A stretch of 64,000 nucleotides of DNA from Zavarzinella sp. (GTDB lineage Bacteria; Planctomycetota; Planctomycetia; Gemmatales; Gemmataceae), in NCBI GenBank assembly GCA_041399155.1, contig JAWKTI010000007.1:186001-250000 (forward strand). Direction: 5' to 3'. A program made the position numbers and the translations under genes. The notes below the pieces were generated by a model, which did not search any database, was not told the origin of the DNA, and saw only the letters and a list, made by a program, of their open reading frames with translations. Positions 55,702 to 64,000 of this stretch are shown here, in pieces; positions within the stretch are counted from its first letter, which is position 1, and every line of letters begins with the position of its first letter.

Positions 55702-56744
55702 TTCCCTTACCTCTCAACGGTCAGCCACAACCAGCTCACGTGGGCCAGACGATGCCCACGACGGGACCTCTGATTGACACATTCCAACGTATGCACAATA
55801 ATTTGCGCATTTCAGTGACAGATCGTTGCAACCTGCGCTGCACCTATTGCATGCCGGAAGAGGTGCAGTTTCGCGATAAATCGGAATTGTTGACGTTTGA
55901 AGAAATTGCCCGCGTGGTGCGTATCGCTGCTAACTGTGGCGTGAACAAAATCCGCCTGACGGGTGGCGAGCCACTGCTCCGACGGGAAATTCACCACCTG
56001 ATTGCGATGTTGAGCAGCATTCCCGGTATTGACGACATTGGCCTGACCACCAACGCGGTGCTGCTGGCCCAGCAGGCCGAAAGCCTGTACCAGGCGGGTC
56101 TGCATCGCCTGAATGTCAGCGTGGACACACTGGATGAAGACCGATTTTTGCAATTAACCCGACGCACCGGTCTGCCGCTGGTGCTGGCAGGGCTCGCAAG
56201 GGCAAAAGAAGTTGGTTTTCAGTCCATCAAAGTAAATGCGGTGTGCATTCGTGGCACCACAGAGCACGATATTCTGCCGCTGGCAGCATATTGCCTGCAG
56301 AATGGCTTTTCGTTGCGTTTCATCGAATATATGCCGATTGGTGCAGACGCCTGGGAGCGGGAAAAGGTGTTGTTTGCGGCCGAAATCCAGGCGGTGCTGG
56401 AAGGGGAATACGGTCCTCTGCAGCCTGTGGCAGGTCAAGACCCCCACGCACCTGCACAGGAGTTTGCGTATGCAGGTGGGGGCAACGTGGGCTTTATTGC
56501 CAGTATTTCCCGCCCGTTCTGCCACCACTGCAACCGGATTCGGCTGACCGCAGAAGGGGCGATTCGCCATTGTCTGTTTGCCACGGAAGAAACCCCCATC
56601 CGCGACCTGCTTCGAACAGGTGCCAGCGATTCAGAGATTGAACTGGCTCTGCGGCAAACAATCTGGGGTAAGTGGGAGGGTCACGAGATTAACACGTCCC
56701 GGTTTTTGAAACCCACCCGCACCATGCACACGATTGGCGGGTAA
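55698..56744 (+). CDS. moaA: MoaA, GTP 3',8-cyclase (radical SAM)
   Basis: The protein has 348 residues. The radical-SAM cluster motif is CNLRCTYC; the C-terminal second cluster site is FCHHCNRIRLTAEG with a later Cys in RHCLF. The C-terminal GG (HTIGG), needed for activity, is present. It makes the first intermediate of molybdenum cofactor biosynthesis. The start at 55698 overlaps moaE; a downstream ATG (55752) is an alternative. The moaC gene is not in the window. Confidence 0.95.
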   Translation: MIPLPLNGQPQPAHVGQTMPTTGPLIDTFQRMHNNLRISVTDRCNLRCTYCMPEEVQFRDKSELLTFEEIARVVRIAANCGVNKIRLTGGEPLLRREIHHLIAMLSSIPGIDDIGLTTNAVLLAQQAESLYQAGLHRLNVSVDTLDEDRFLQLTRRTGLPLVLAGLARAKEVGFQSIKVNAVCIRGTTEHDILPLAAYCLQNGFSLRFIEYMPIGADAWEREKVLFAAEIQAVLEGEYGPLQPVAGQDPHAPAQEFAYAGGGNVGFIASISRPFCHHCNRIRLTAEGAIRHCLFATEETPIRDLLRTGASDSEIELALRQTIWGKWEGHEINTSRFLKPTRTMHTIGG

Positions 56745-56775
56745 AGATGAGGTTTTTATAATAGTTTTACGGGTG

Positions 56776-57025
56776 CTACTCACCATTCTGAACTCTCTTT
56801 TCTTTCGCTTTCGGTGCCACGGCTGGGGGATATTTTGCCCGCAGTTCTGAGTATTTCTTCACTTCTTCGGGTTTGTTCGTCGCTTCGTAGAGTTGAATCA
56901 GCCGATCCAGGGCTTCGGGGATGCGAAACTCGCCCCACTCCACATGCGGAATGGTCTTCTCGCGGGTTTTCATCCCTTCATAGCCCTTGAGCAACAGCGG
57001 CTCGGCCACCTTCACCTTACGGGAA
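56776..57025 (-). pseudogene. Fragment of Ser/Thr-kinase TPR tail
   Basis: About 75 codons encode VAEPLLLKGYEGMK, IPEALDRLIQLYEATNKPEE and so on, matching the C-terminal TPR tail of the large planctomycete kinases. The frame extends to 57138, but the added part (57025-57138) looks non-coding. No kinase domain is attached, so it is a remnant. Confidence 0.6.
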
Positions 57026-57134
57026 GAAAGCGTTAAACGATCATTTCTCTGGCTGCTAGTGAAAGGATGTCGTGCAGAACGACTGTGGGTAGATGTCAAT
57101 CCAAGTTCACTTCTGCCAATCGCCCATCGGAAAA

Positions 57135-57404
57135 TCACTTCTCCTTGCCCAGTTTCGCCTTGATTTGCTTCAATTCTTCCCGGTCGCTCGGTGACACAAA
57201 CAAGCCTCGATCGACGATACCTTGCAGAATGTCATGGGCCTGTCGCCAATGCTTGATGGAGTCTGCATCGGCGAGTTTCCCCAAGGCATCGGCAACTCTC
57301 CAATGGGACACATACAAGTCGCGTTGCCACTCGGTGTAGCGTGGGTCCGACGCCACACGCTCTGGGCGCTCTGCTCGCCGGGTCGCCGTCAACAGACCGC
57401 CCAT
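57135..57404 (-). pseudogene. Second TPR-protein fragment
   Basis: The 89-codon frame contains DPRYTEWQRDLYVSHWRVADALGKL, a unit seen in TPR tails of planctomycete kinases and related proteins. The N-terminal 18 residues look like read-through from unrelated sequence. The stop overlaps the start of the next fragment frame (GTGA). It is probably not a functional gene by itself. Confidence 0.5.
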
Positions 57405-57447
57405 CCGCGTTGGCCACCACCAATCCGCATCGGAATCACTTATCGCC

Positions 57448-57963
57448 CTATTTCAGTGAGTCGAGCAGCTTTTCCTGTTCGGCGGCCCGCTTGAGGAGTT
57501 TCGCGACGGCACCTTTCTGTTGGGCCGGGACGGCCTTCACTCCCTTGTAATCCTTCTTCTTGTCTCCGACACCGATAGTGATCGTCAGTTCGCTCGGCTT
57601 GGCCAGTTCCCCCACCAGTTCGTATTCGGTCCCGTTCTCCGTCGCTTTCACCACCACCTTCTCGTTCTCCTTCGACATGGTGAACGTTGACGTTGAGCCC
57701 GTACCTTGTCCTCCCGTCCCGTTCGCCGATCCGCCCGCCTTCGCCGACCCGCCACTGCCCGGTCGGCTGCTACTCGACCCCGACTGCCCGCCCTTCATCG
57801 CCTGCCGCAACAGGGCCGCCGCTGCCGGGTTCGTCTTCTCCAGTTCCGCGATTTGCATCTCCAGCAACTTCGACGCCGCGTTCTTGTCCTCGGCCTTCAC
57901 TCCGGCTGCCACTGCCAACAGTCCACCGATCACGGCAGACCACAACTTCGTTCGTTTTAACAT
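57448..57963 (-). CDS. Secreted low-complexity protein of the ECF-FecR cluster
   Basis: The protein has 171 residues. A signal peptide (KLWSAVIGGLLAVAAGVKA) is followed by a helical segment, a Gly/Ser-rich linker (about 70-100) and a beta-rich C-terminal domain (EYELVGELAKPSELTITIG). The start ATG 57963 has GAGGAG upstream. It is cotranscribed with the sigma factor and FecR genes and may be the cell-envelope output of that regulon. I know no family. Confidence 0.62.
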   Translation of the reverse strand: MLKRTKLWSAVIGGLLAVAAGVKAEDKNAASKLLEMQIAELEKTNPAAAALLRQAMKGGQSGSSSSRPGSGGSAKAGGSANGTGGQGTGSTSTFTMSKENEKVVVKATENGTEYELVGELAKPSELTITIGVGDKKKDYKGVKAVPAQQKGAVAKLLKRAAEQEKLLDSLK

Positions 57964-58133
57964 CGCCAATCTCCTCAAATGGATGGAAGAGGTGGGAAAC
58001 AACGTCCCAACCCGTGACAGAACAGAAAACGCTCTGCGGACACCGAACCTCGAGACCGTCGCACCGCTTAGTGTGCTGTGAGCGTCTGAATAGAAGTTGC
58101 CGAACTCGCCAAATCGTCACACGGTTTTTTGGC

Positions 58134-59372
58134 TCATCGCTTGGAATCTCCGTCGTCGCCGTAGACTTCAATCTGATACCGTTCGCCGTTGATGACGATC
58201 ATGGCCATCGCCATCGAGCCGCGACCGAAGACTTGCACGTTCAGCGACCACGTACGGTTGAATTGCTCGGACGATTGGCGCAGCTGCCGGTGTACCGCAC
58301 TCTCGAACTTTTGAAACGACTCGTTCGTGCTGAATACGCCGGTCTTGCCATCAACACTTACGAGACCCATAAATTGCCCCTTGGTTCCGGTTGCTTTCGT
58401 GCTCAAGGGCAAGAGCTTCTCGCTAACGTCCGGAAGCGACACGTTCGCGCGTTCGAGTTCACCGGCGATAAGTTCGAGCGTCTTGGATGCCCGTTCGCCC
58501 TCTCGTTGCGGTGTGAAGGCAACTCGCCCACGACGAACCACCGCATCGGTCTCGCCCCGCTTACCGACACGGACGTCGAACTCTGAACCACGATCCACCA
58601 CACGGCTGAGGGGTGTGCGAACCGTGAACCCGACGGCACCAGCAGGCACCTGGGCCGACAACGAACCTTTCCGAAGATACACCTCGTTACCATTCCGCAG
58701 ATCGAGTTCCACTGGCCCCGTCATTTTCGCAACCGTGCCTTTGTCGAACACGAGTTCTGCGGTTCCTTGGGTGAGCTTCAGCGTGCCGCGTTCCATCCGG
58801 TCGCCATCCCGAATTGGCGTTTCCCAAACCGCATTTTCCGACTTGACGAGACGAACAAAGCGATTGTCCGGCACAGCAGGTGGCTTCACGACTGGCCCCA
58901 CCGGCGGTTTCACCTTCGGTTGGAGTGGGAGCGTAGGTTTCTCAATCGGTTGGTTCAGATTGTGCTGTGTAATCTCGGGTGGACTTTTTGGCTTACCATC
59001 GTTCCCTCGTGGTGGGGACCCCCAAAGCACAACCGCAAGCAACACCGCCGCCGCACACGTAGCGCGAATGAGCCAGCGCCTCAGACGCGGTGTTCGCACA
59101 GAACTCGCTCGATGATTCGGAGTAACCGGGAAAACAAGCTGTTCAGCAAGGATCGCCTCCGCACGTGCGAGGGTCGCTGCCAGGAAATCGTCGGACGTTG
59201 CCGAGATATGAACCGCCGCACGCAGCAGTGTATCAACGGCTTCATCGGCCAGGATCGCTTCGCGTTTACTCGGATGGTGCAGTTGTTCCAACAACGCGAC
59301 CTCGTCGGCAGACGACAGGCTTTCGCCCGCCGTCATCTGGGAAGCCAATTCTCGCAAGATGTCCGATTTCAT
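58134..59372 (-). CDS. FecR-domain protein, probable anti-sigma partner
   Basis: The protein has 412 residues. A cytoplasmic N-terminal half is followed by one transmembrane helix (about 100-120: LIRATCAAAVLLAVVLWG), a Pro/Lys linker and a periplasmic FecR domain (DGDRMERGTLKLTQGTAELVF; GAVGFTVRTPLSRVVDRGSEFDVRV). Its start overlaps the sigma-factor stop by four bases, so the two are coupled. FecR proteins relay a periplasmic signal to the ECF sigma. Confidence 0.83.
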   Translation of the reverse strand: MKSDILRELASQMTAGESLSSADEVALLEQLHHPSKREAILADEAVDTLLRAAVHISATSDDFLAATLARAEAILAEQLVFPVTPNHRASSVRTPRLRRWLIRATCAAAVLLAVVLWGSPPRGNDGKPKSPPEITQHNLNQPIEKPTLPLQPKVKPPVGPVVKPPAVPDNRFVRLVKSENAVWETPIRDGDRMERGTLKLTQGTAELVFDKGTVAKMTGPVELDLRNGNEVYLRKGSLSAQVPAGAVGFTVRTPLSRVVDRGSEFDVRVGKRGETDAVVRRGRVAFTPQREGERASKTLELIAGELERANVSLPDVSEKLLPLSTKATGTKGQFMGLVSVDGKTGVFSTNESFQKFESAVHRQLRQSSEQFNRTWSLNVQVFGRGSMAMAMIVINGERYQIEVYGDDGDSKR

Positions 59373-59965
59373 GTGTGTCCCCCGCGAGGCGCGAGCTTCG
59401 ACCGTAGGCAGTCTCTCAACGATTGCCGAATGCGAAAGAGCATCATCCGCACCGACCCACCGGTGCGACCTAAACGCTTAGCGATGACTTCAATCGTTTC
59501 GCGATCGAAGTAGTGACTGTTCACCACCTGTTGGCTCTCGATCGCAAGCCCATTCAGACACCCCCGCAAGGCCGCCAACGCCTCTTCCTGATCGGCATCA
59601 TCCCACGGATCGCGTGAAAGTCTCTCCATCCGCCACTCGGCCAGCTGAACCTGGAGCGGTCCTTTCTCGCGCTTACGTCGGCGCGCGACAGAACGAACGT
59701 GCTGAAGAGCGAGATTCCGAGCAATACCCAGAAGCCAAGCCCGGACGCTTCCTTCACCACGATACTCGTTCATCCGTTGATACACATGCAGAAAAACCTC
59801 CTGCGCCAAGTCGTCGGCAATCGCGGCATCTCGCAGAGCACGCATCAAATACCAGCGGACGGCAGCCTGGTGGGCGCACACGAATTTCGCGAACGCTTCG
59901 GCGGAATCCGCCTGCGTTGTGAGGCTCCCCACCTCATCCGTCATCTGCGATTGCCCCGTGGTCAT
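59369..59965 (-). CDS. ECF-type sigma-70 family factor
   Basis: The protein has 198 residues with region 2 (DDLAQEVFLHVYQRMNEYRGEGSVRAWLLGIARN) and region 4 (IEVIAKRLGRTGGSVRMMLFRIRQSLRDCL). Length and spacing fit ECF sigma factors, which direct RNA polymerase to a small regulon. It leads the sigma-FecR-secreted-protein cluster. GC and codon use are higher than in flanking core genes. Confidence 0.9.
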   Translation of the reverse strand: MTTGQSQMTDEVGSLTTQADSAEAFAKFVCAHQAAVRWYLMRALRDAAIADDLAQEVFLHVYQRMNEYRGEGSVRAWLLGIARNLALQHVRSVARRRKREKGPLQVQLAEWRMERLSRDPWDDADQEEALAALRGCLNGLAIESQQVVNSHYFDRETIEVIAKRLGRTGGSVRMMLFRIRQSLRDCLRSKLAPRGGHT

Positions 59966-60074
59966 AGATCAATGTTGCCGTTATGAACGAATCGTCACAA
60001 GGATTTTTTTGGATTTACTGGACAAATATGCATTCTGAACAAAATGCCTTCACCGTGAAAATTCGACGCTGTCG

Positions 60075-60341
60075 TTACAAAGAGCGCTCCGTTTCGTATA
60101 CCCTAGGGCCCGATGCCGAGGAAAAGTTCGTTCTCCCCCGCCACGAGTTCACGCAGCGAGTCCTCGCCAACGGGCGAGTAGTCGTAGGATTCTGCAGTTG
60201 TATTAATTCGTTTATGCCAATTGATAACCAACCATTCGTTCGGGCACGCACGGCTGGGTCTGGGCATTCGCGATCCAGAAATGCGGTGCGTTCCCCTGCA
60301 GGTAACTGTCGCGCCTGATCAAACAAGGTTTCTTCATTCAT
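60075..60341 (-). pseudogene. N-terminal remnant of a Ser/Thr protein kinase
   Basis: After a GGAGG site, the first 33 residues (MNEETLFDQARQLPAGERTA, then FLDRECPDPAVRAR) match the usual start of planctomycete Ser/Thr kinases. The match stops abruptly near 60243 and the rest is out of family. Another minus-strand frame (60103 to about 60240) ends with SLRELVAGENELFLGIGP, possibly the tail of a different protein. The kinase domain is absent. Confidence 0.55.
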
Positions 60342-60408
60342 GTAATGATCCTCCCACTGCAGACAGCGAGATTATCGCAGAATAGCCATCAGATTTGAAA
60401 ATTATGAG

Positions 60409-60426
60409 TTATTTTTCATAAAATAA
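60409..60426. other. AT-rich hairpin
   Basis: TTATTTT-tcat-AAAATAA can form a 7-bp stem between the kinase remnant and the ridA-like gene. It may be a weak terminator. Confidence 0.3.
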
Positions 60427-60559
60427 CACTCAAGATTGGGCAAATCGCAAGCGCAAACCAGGCCCGGAAAATCTTCCTTCAACTGCCTGAAATCATCCCG
60501 ATTCCATATCTTCACTTCAAGAAATGTTTCCAACCTCCTTCTGAATCCGGAGTCTTGTC

Positions 60560-61024
60560 ATGACCAACGATGAACGATTTGCCTCGCTGCACCTGACCCT
60601 GCCACCCGCACCGAAGCCGGTGGCCAAGTATGTCCCCGCTGTCAAAGCAGGTGGGATGCTGTACGTTTCCGGCCACGGCCCACTGAAGCCAGACAAGACC
60701 CTGATGACCGGCAAAGTGGGCAAAGATCTCGATACCGAACAGGGGAAAGTTGCCGCACGTCAGGTGGGGCTGGCAGTTCTGGCCACATTAAAGGACCAAC
60801 TCGGCTCCCTGAACAAAATCAAACGACTGGTAAAAACGCTGGGTCTGGTGAATTGCACCGACGATTTCAAAGAACAGCCACTGGTAATGAATGGTTTTTC
60901 AGAATTAATGGCTGAAGTGTTCGGCGACGACAATGGTGTGGGCTCCCGCAGTGCCCTGGGTACCAATTCGCTGCCGGGTAACATTTCTGTCGAAATTGAA
61001 TGCATGTTCGAATTGGCGGAATAG
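60560..61024 (+). CDS. RidA/YjgF-family protein
   Basis: The protein has 154 residues. The RidA core is visible: VPAVKAGGMLYVSGHGP at the start, DTEQGKVAARQVGLAVLATLK, VKTLGLVNCTDDF and SRSALGTNSLPGNISVEIECMFE, the last with the conserved Arg. RidA enzymes hydrolyse reactive enamines and imines; this longer YjgH-like branch may differ. It is in line with, and about 100 bases before, the sugar isomerase gene. Confidence 0.88.
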   Translation: MTNDERFASLHLTLPPAPKPVAKYVPAVKAGGMLYVSGHGPLKPDKTLMTGKVGKDLDTEQGKVAARQVGLAVLATLKDQLGSLNKIKRLVKTLGLVNCTDDFKEQPLVMNGFSELMAEVFGDDNGVGSRSALGTNSLPGNISVEIECMFELAE

Positions 61025-61121
61025 CATCCAGGTGCTGAAAAACTGTTCCAGTTTCGTATCATAATTTGAACAATTTGTCGTATTGTTTTGAAATTTCGAA
61101 AACTTTGAAAAAGGTAGTGTC

Positions 61122-62048
61122 ATGGGTGCAAAACTCTCCATTGGTTCATGGGCATACATTTTCAACCAGGAAACTCCTACCAACGATTTCCACGTGATTC
61201 TGCACAAATTGCAGGATCTCGGCTATGACGGCGTGGAACTGGGTAGCTTTGGCCTGCACCCCACCCCATGGACGCATCCCACCAAGGCGGATCGCGAACG
61301 CCTTAAGAAAGACGTGGCGGACCACGGCCTGGAATTTTCGGGCATCGCCGTAGACCTGTGGAGCTTCAAAAAGCCTGGCCCGTCGATTTTCGATGAAACC
61401 CCCATCCCTTACATGTCGGCATTTCTGGGCTATACCGCATTCGCACACGATCTGGGAATCAAAACCATCCGTGTGGATTCCGTAGAAAGCCCCGATTTCT
61501 TTGCCACCAGTGGGATGGATAAGAAAGAAGGGATCGACCGCCTGATCAATGTGTGGGACAAATGTTCCAAAATGGCTGCCGACCACGGCATGAACGTGTG
61601 CTGGGAATTTGAACCAGGATTCGTGCTGAATAAACCTTCCGAAGTTCTGGAAGTGGTCAACGGCGTCATTGGTAAAGGCAACAAAAACTTCGGTGTACTG
61701 TACGATACCTGCCATGCCCACATGTGTGCGACCATTGGTGCGAACCATCAGGGCGAAAAAGAACTGCTGCCTGGGGGGGCATTAGAGCTTCTTCATAAAT
61801 TAGAAGGCAAAATTACCCACGTGCACCTGATTGATTCTGACGGTAGTCTGAATGAGCACAACACTTCTACCCACAATCCATTTGGAACTGGGAACCTGAA
61901 CTTCGACGAATTGCTGCCAGCGATTCAGAAAGCAAACGTCCCCAACCCATGGTGGTGCGTCGATTTGTGCTTCTGGCCGCACGCCTGGGATGTCACCGCA
62001 CAGAGCAAGAAGTTTCTGGATCGCATGCGTGCCAAGTACGCTGCCTAA
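61122..62048 (+). CDS. Sugar phosphate isomerase/epimerase (AP-endonuclease-2-like TIM barrel)
   Basis: The protein has 308 residues. The fold is indicated by LGYDGVELGSFG, the metal ligands in CWEFEPGF, YDTCHAH and HLIDSD, and the C-terminal PWWCVDLCFWP. This family isomerises or epimerises sugars and often pairs with Gfo/Idh/MocA oxidoreductases, as here with the next gene. There is no signal peptide, so it is cytoplasmic. Confidence 0.88.
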   Translation: MGAKLSIGSWAYIFNQETPTNDFHVILHKLQDLGYDGVELGSFGLHPTPWTHPTKADRERLKKDVADHGLEFSGIAVDLWSFKKPGPSIFDETPIPYMSAFLGYTAFAHDLGIKTIRVDSVESPDFFATSGMDKKEGIDRLINVWDKCSKMAADHGMNVCWEFEPGFVLNKPSEVLEVVNGVIGKGNKNFGVLYDTCHAHMCATIGANHQGEKELLPGGALELLHKLEGKITHVHLIDSDGSLNEHNTSTHNPFGTGNLNFDELLPAIQKANVPNPWWCVDLCFWPHAWDVTAQSKKFLDRMRAKYAA

Positions 62049-62051
62049 GAT

Positions 62052-62111
62052 CTGACTGTCGTACAAATATCGAAAATGTTCCACGTGGAACACTGACACT
62101 CGTACAAATAT
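62052..62111. repeat. 19-bp direct repeats flanking the parS-like site
   Basis: CTGACTGTCGTACAAATAT (62052-62070) and CTGACACTCGTACAAATAT (62093-62111) agree at 17 of 19 bases. They bracket the palindrome at 62077-62092; the second copy abuts it. Confidence 0.8.
62077..62092. promoter_or_regulatory. parS-like ParB-binding palindrome
   Basis: TGTTCCACGTGGAACA is a perfect 16-bp palindrome that conforms to the widely conserved chromosomal parS sequence (TGTTNCACGTGAAACA class; the GTTCCAC half-site is the pseudomonad form). It lies in the short gap between the isomerase and oxidoreductase genes. parS sites load ParB near the replication origin. Confidence 0.75.
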
Positions 62112-62132
62112 TAAACTAAATAAAGGATTTTC

Positions 62133-63275
62133 ATGTCAAAACCATTGAATATTGGCATGATTGGCTATGGTTTCATGGGCAAGGCCCACACCAATGCCTA
62201 TTGCCAGGCGAATCATTTTTTCGATCTTCCTTACAAACCGGTGCTGAAGGCTGTTTGTGCCCGAAACGCCGAAGCGGTGCAGAAATTTGCCACCACGTGG
62301 GGATATGAATCGACCGAAAGCGATTGGCGTAAGTTATTGGAGCGTAAGGATATCGACGCGGTTGATATCTGCGTGCCCAACAACCTGCACAAGGAAATTG
62401 CCATTGCCGCTGCTGCCGCAGGCAAAATGATTCTGTGCGAAAAACCACTGGCCATGAATGCCGTAGAAGGCAAGGAAATGGTCGATGCGGTAGAAAAAGC
62501 CGGCGTGGCCAACATGGTGTGGTATAACTACCGCCGCGTGCCTGCCGTTACCCTTGCCAAACAACTGATTGAAGAAGGCAAGCTGGGCAAAATCTTCCAC
62601 TATAGGGCGAAGTTTCTGCAGGACTGGACGATCAGCCCCGATCTGCCCCAGGGTGGAAATGCGTTGTGGCGTCTGGATGCTGCTGCCGCTGGTAGTGGTG
62701 TTTCGGGCGACCTGCTGGCCCACTGTATCGATACGGCGATCTGGTTGAATGGTCGTATCGACAGCCTGTGTGCCACCACCGAAACGTTTATTAAGGAACG
62801 GAAGCACAACCTGACAGGTAAAGTCGAACAGGTGAACATCGACGATGCCTGCACCTTCTTTGGCCGATTCGAAAATGGCTCGCTGGCCAATTTTGAATCC
62901 ACCCGCTACGCACGTGGGCACAAGGCACTGTATACCTTTGAAATCAACGGCGAACATGCCTCGATTTTCTGGGACCTGCACGACCTGCACCGCCTGCAGT
63001 ATTTTGACCACCGCGATGAAGGTCGGGTGCGGGGCTGGCGCACTATCCACATTACCGATGGCGATCACCCATACATGGCAAACTGGTGGGTGCCTGGCCT
63101 GCAAATTGGCTACGAGCACTCTTTTATCCACCAGGTAGCCGATTTCATCCAGGGTCTGGGCACCGGAACACCCGCCTCCCCCACGTTCCGCGATGCGTAT
63201 GAAACCCAACTGGTCCTGGACGCCATCCTCGACTCCGCCAAGACCCAACAACTGGTGAAAGTGGGCAAAGGCTAA
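62133..63275 (+). CDS. Gfo/Idh/MocA-family oxidoreductase
   Basis: The protein has 380 residues. The Rossmann motif is GMIGYGFMGKAHTNAY, the EKP motif lies in ILCEKPLAMN, and the catalytic region carries SGDLLAHCIDTAIW. No signal peptide is present, unlike the family member at 53482. With the preceding isomerase it forms a likely cytoplasmic sugar or inositol catabolic pair. Confidence 0.91.
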   Translation: MSKPLNIGMIGYGFMGKAHTNAYCQANHFFDLPYKPVLKAVCARNAEAVQKFATTWGYESTESDWRKLLERKDIDAVDICVPNNLHKEIAIAAAAAGKMILCEKPLAMNAVEGKEMVDAVEKAGVANMVWYNYRRVPAVTLAKQLIEEGKLGKIFHYRAKFLQDWTISPDLPQGGNALWRLDAAAAGSGVSGDLLAHCIDTAIWLNGRIDSLCATTETFIKERKHNLTGKVEQVNIDDACTFFGRFENGSLANFESTRYARGHKALYTFEINGEHASIFWDLHDLHRLQYFDHRDEGRVRGWRTIHITDGDHPYMANWWVPGLQIGYEHSFIHQVADFIQGLGTGTPASPTFRDAYETQLVLDAILDSAKTQQLVKVGKG

Positions 63276-63673
63276 GTTGGCGACGGTAGAATCAACTCAG
63301 CAAGCAGATTCCCATTGCGGAATGTGCTGTAGGTGTAAAAGAAATTGCAAAGACAAATTTTGCAGCCACATTTAATCCAATTGATGGAGAATATGTGCAA
63401 ATAGACCGGAGTTGTGAACACATTGCTTGAGAAAAATGATGTTCTTGAATTAATTCAGCAAATTCAGCAACACACGAGCCAATAATGCCGATTGATTCAG
63501 CGGCAATTGGTTTCCCACAGGCGAATACTGCAGAGCCCGTCGAACTAAAATCTTTCTTAGGTTATTGTGATCCATATTTTCGACATGGACACAGGCCTGA
63601 AATGCAAGTTCTTCCTATTCCAGCCAATCGTATTGGGTTCGAAAAAGCACTTTCAATTGGGGTTATCGAATGC
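63276..63673. other. Low-GC region with a doubtful short frame
   Basis: Downstream of the oxidoreductase the sequence is AT-rich. A plus-strand frame (63485-63760, 91 codons, ATG start) is the only notable one. A 40-codon stretch before it (about 63298-63430) reads protein-like but has no start. These could be decayed remnants of a transferred gene. I cannot assign them. Confidence 0.35.
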
Positions 63674-64000
63674 TCAGAGCTTGAACGGCTCCCATCCCCA
63701 GGGAAAATCTGCAAGCCGCGGATTTCGATCAATCTCGAACGTTATTTTGAAGTTGAGTAAGTGATAGAAATCTTGTATGGTATCAGAAAAATGTGCACGG
63801 TCACCGATTCCCCACGGACGTTGCTTCAGTCGACCAGAGATAGGTGATTCGAGATGTTCGCCAGCTGCGCATAAAAAGCTGCGAGCTTTGCCGACGTCAT
63901 GTCGCTGCTCGAACCTTTCGGCCAACGCCAGCATCAAAAAAGTGTAGCTACTGTCTTTACCCATCCCACCATGTAGATCAATGAATACGTCAGGAGGCGA
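63674..64000 (-). CDS. C-terminal part of a protein of unknown function
   Basis: The frame is open from the right edge to the stop at 63674, giving 108 residues with protein-like composition (DVFIDLHGGMGKDSSYTFLM; SFLCAAGEHLESPISGRLKQ). The true start lies outside the window. It overlaps the plus-strand frame 63485-63760 by 87 bases, so at most one of the two is likely real. No family was recognised. Confidence 0.45.
   Translation of the reverse strand, partial: SPPDVFIDLHGGMGKDSSYTFLMLALAERFEQRHDVGKARSFLCAAGEHLESPISGRLKQRPWGIGDRAHFSDTIQDFYHLLNFKITFEIDRNPRLADFPWGWEPFKL

Overview
The window looks like a chromosomal segment of a Planctomycetota bacterium, most likely from the Gemmatales. No rRNA gene is present, so the assignment rests on gene content. 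It has secreted sulfatase and SGNH enzymes, Tat-type Gfo/Idh/MocA oxidoreductases with a sugar-isomerase neighbour, an ECF sigma-FecR pair, remnants of the large Ser/Thr-kinase/TPR proteins typical of that group, a BamA-type outer-membrane assembly factor, and many planctomycete-style proteins of unknown function. Most of the sequence has moderate GC. Two short blocks, about 16.8-18.7 kb and 57.4-60.0 kb, are visibly more GC-rich and look like transferred or recombined DNA.

Layout. 0-3 kb: start of a Gly-rich secreted protein, then bamA. 3.4-8 kb: a LysR regulator divergent from dabB-dabA, an inorganic-carbon uptake pair, with overlapping LysR-type boxes between them. 8-16.5 kb: a three-gene operon of secreted or unknown proteins, an amidohydrolase, a sulfatase, a thiolase and an SGNH hydrolase. 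16.8-18.7 kb: an integron-like cassette array with two attC-like sites, three small same-strand genes and no integrase (CALIN type). 19.1-20.6 kb: an IS4-type insertion sequence with terminal repeats, a 10-bp target duplication and a twice-frameshifted transposase, sitting inside a cluster of REP-like palindromes. 21-36.6 kb: a large orphan P-loop ATPase, a P1B-type ATPase, an acidic protein, a large secreted protein, a second nested palindrome cluster, a transglutaminase operon, an Rpn-type nuclease, csrA and rplM-rpsI. 36.7-40.4 kb: a translationally coupled CDP-sugar operon (rfbF, rfbG, epimerase, methyltransferase). 40.6-48.6 kb: a GNAT acetyltransferase, a DUF11-repeat surface protein, a MazG-like hydrolase, a SWIM/SNF2 ATPase and glgX. 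48.8-53.2 kb: a 1465-residue TIR-NACHT-pentapeptide-WD40 protein, the best immune-system candidate. 53.5-56.7 kb: an oxidoreductase and moaD-moaE-moaA. 56.8-60.3 kb: kinase/TPR gene fragments flanking an ECF sigma, a FecR-like protein and a secreted protein. 60.5-63.3 kb: RidA, a sugar isomerase and a Gfo/Idh/MocA protein. Between the last two lies a perfect 16-bp parS-like palindrome flanked by direct repeats, which suggests the window is not far from the replication origin.

The most notable items are the integron-like cassette array (one cassette carries a HEPN-type RNxxxH motif), the TIR-NACHT-WD40 protein whose repeats are still duplicating, the parS candidate, the MoaD that ends Gly-Gly-Ser-Ser, and the nested palindrome clusters. 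All functional calls come from reading motifs by eye; no database search was run.
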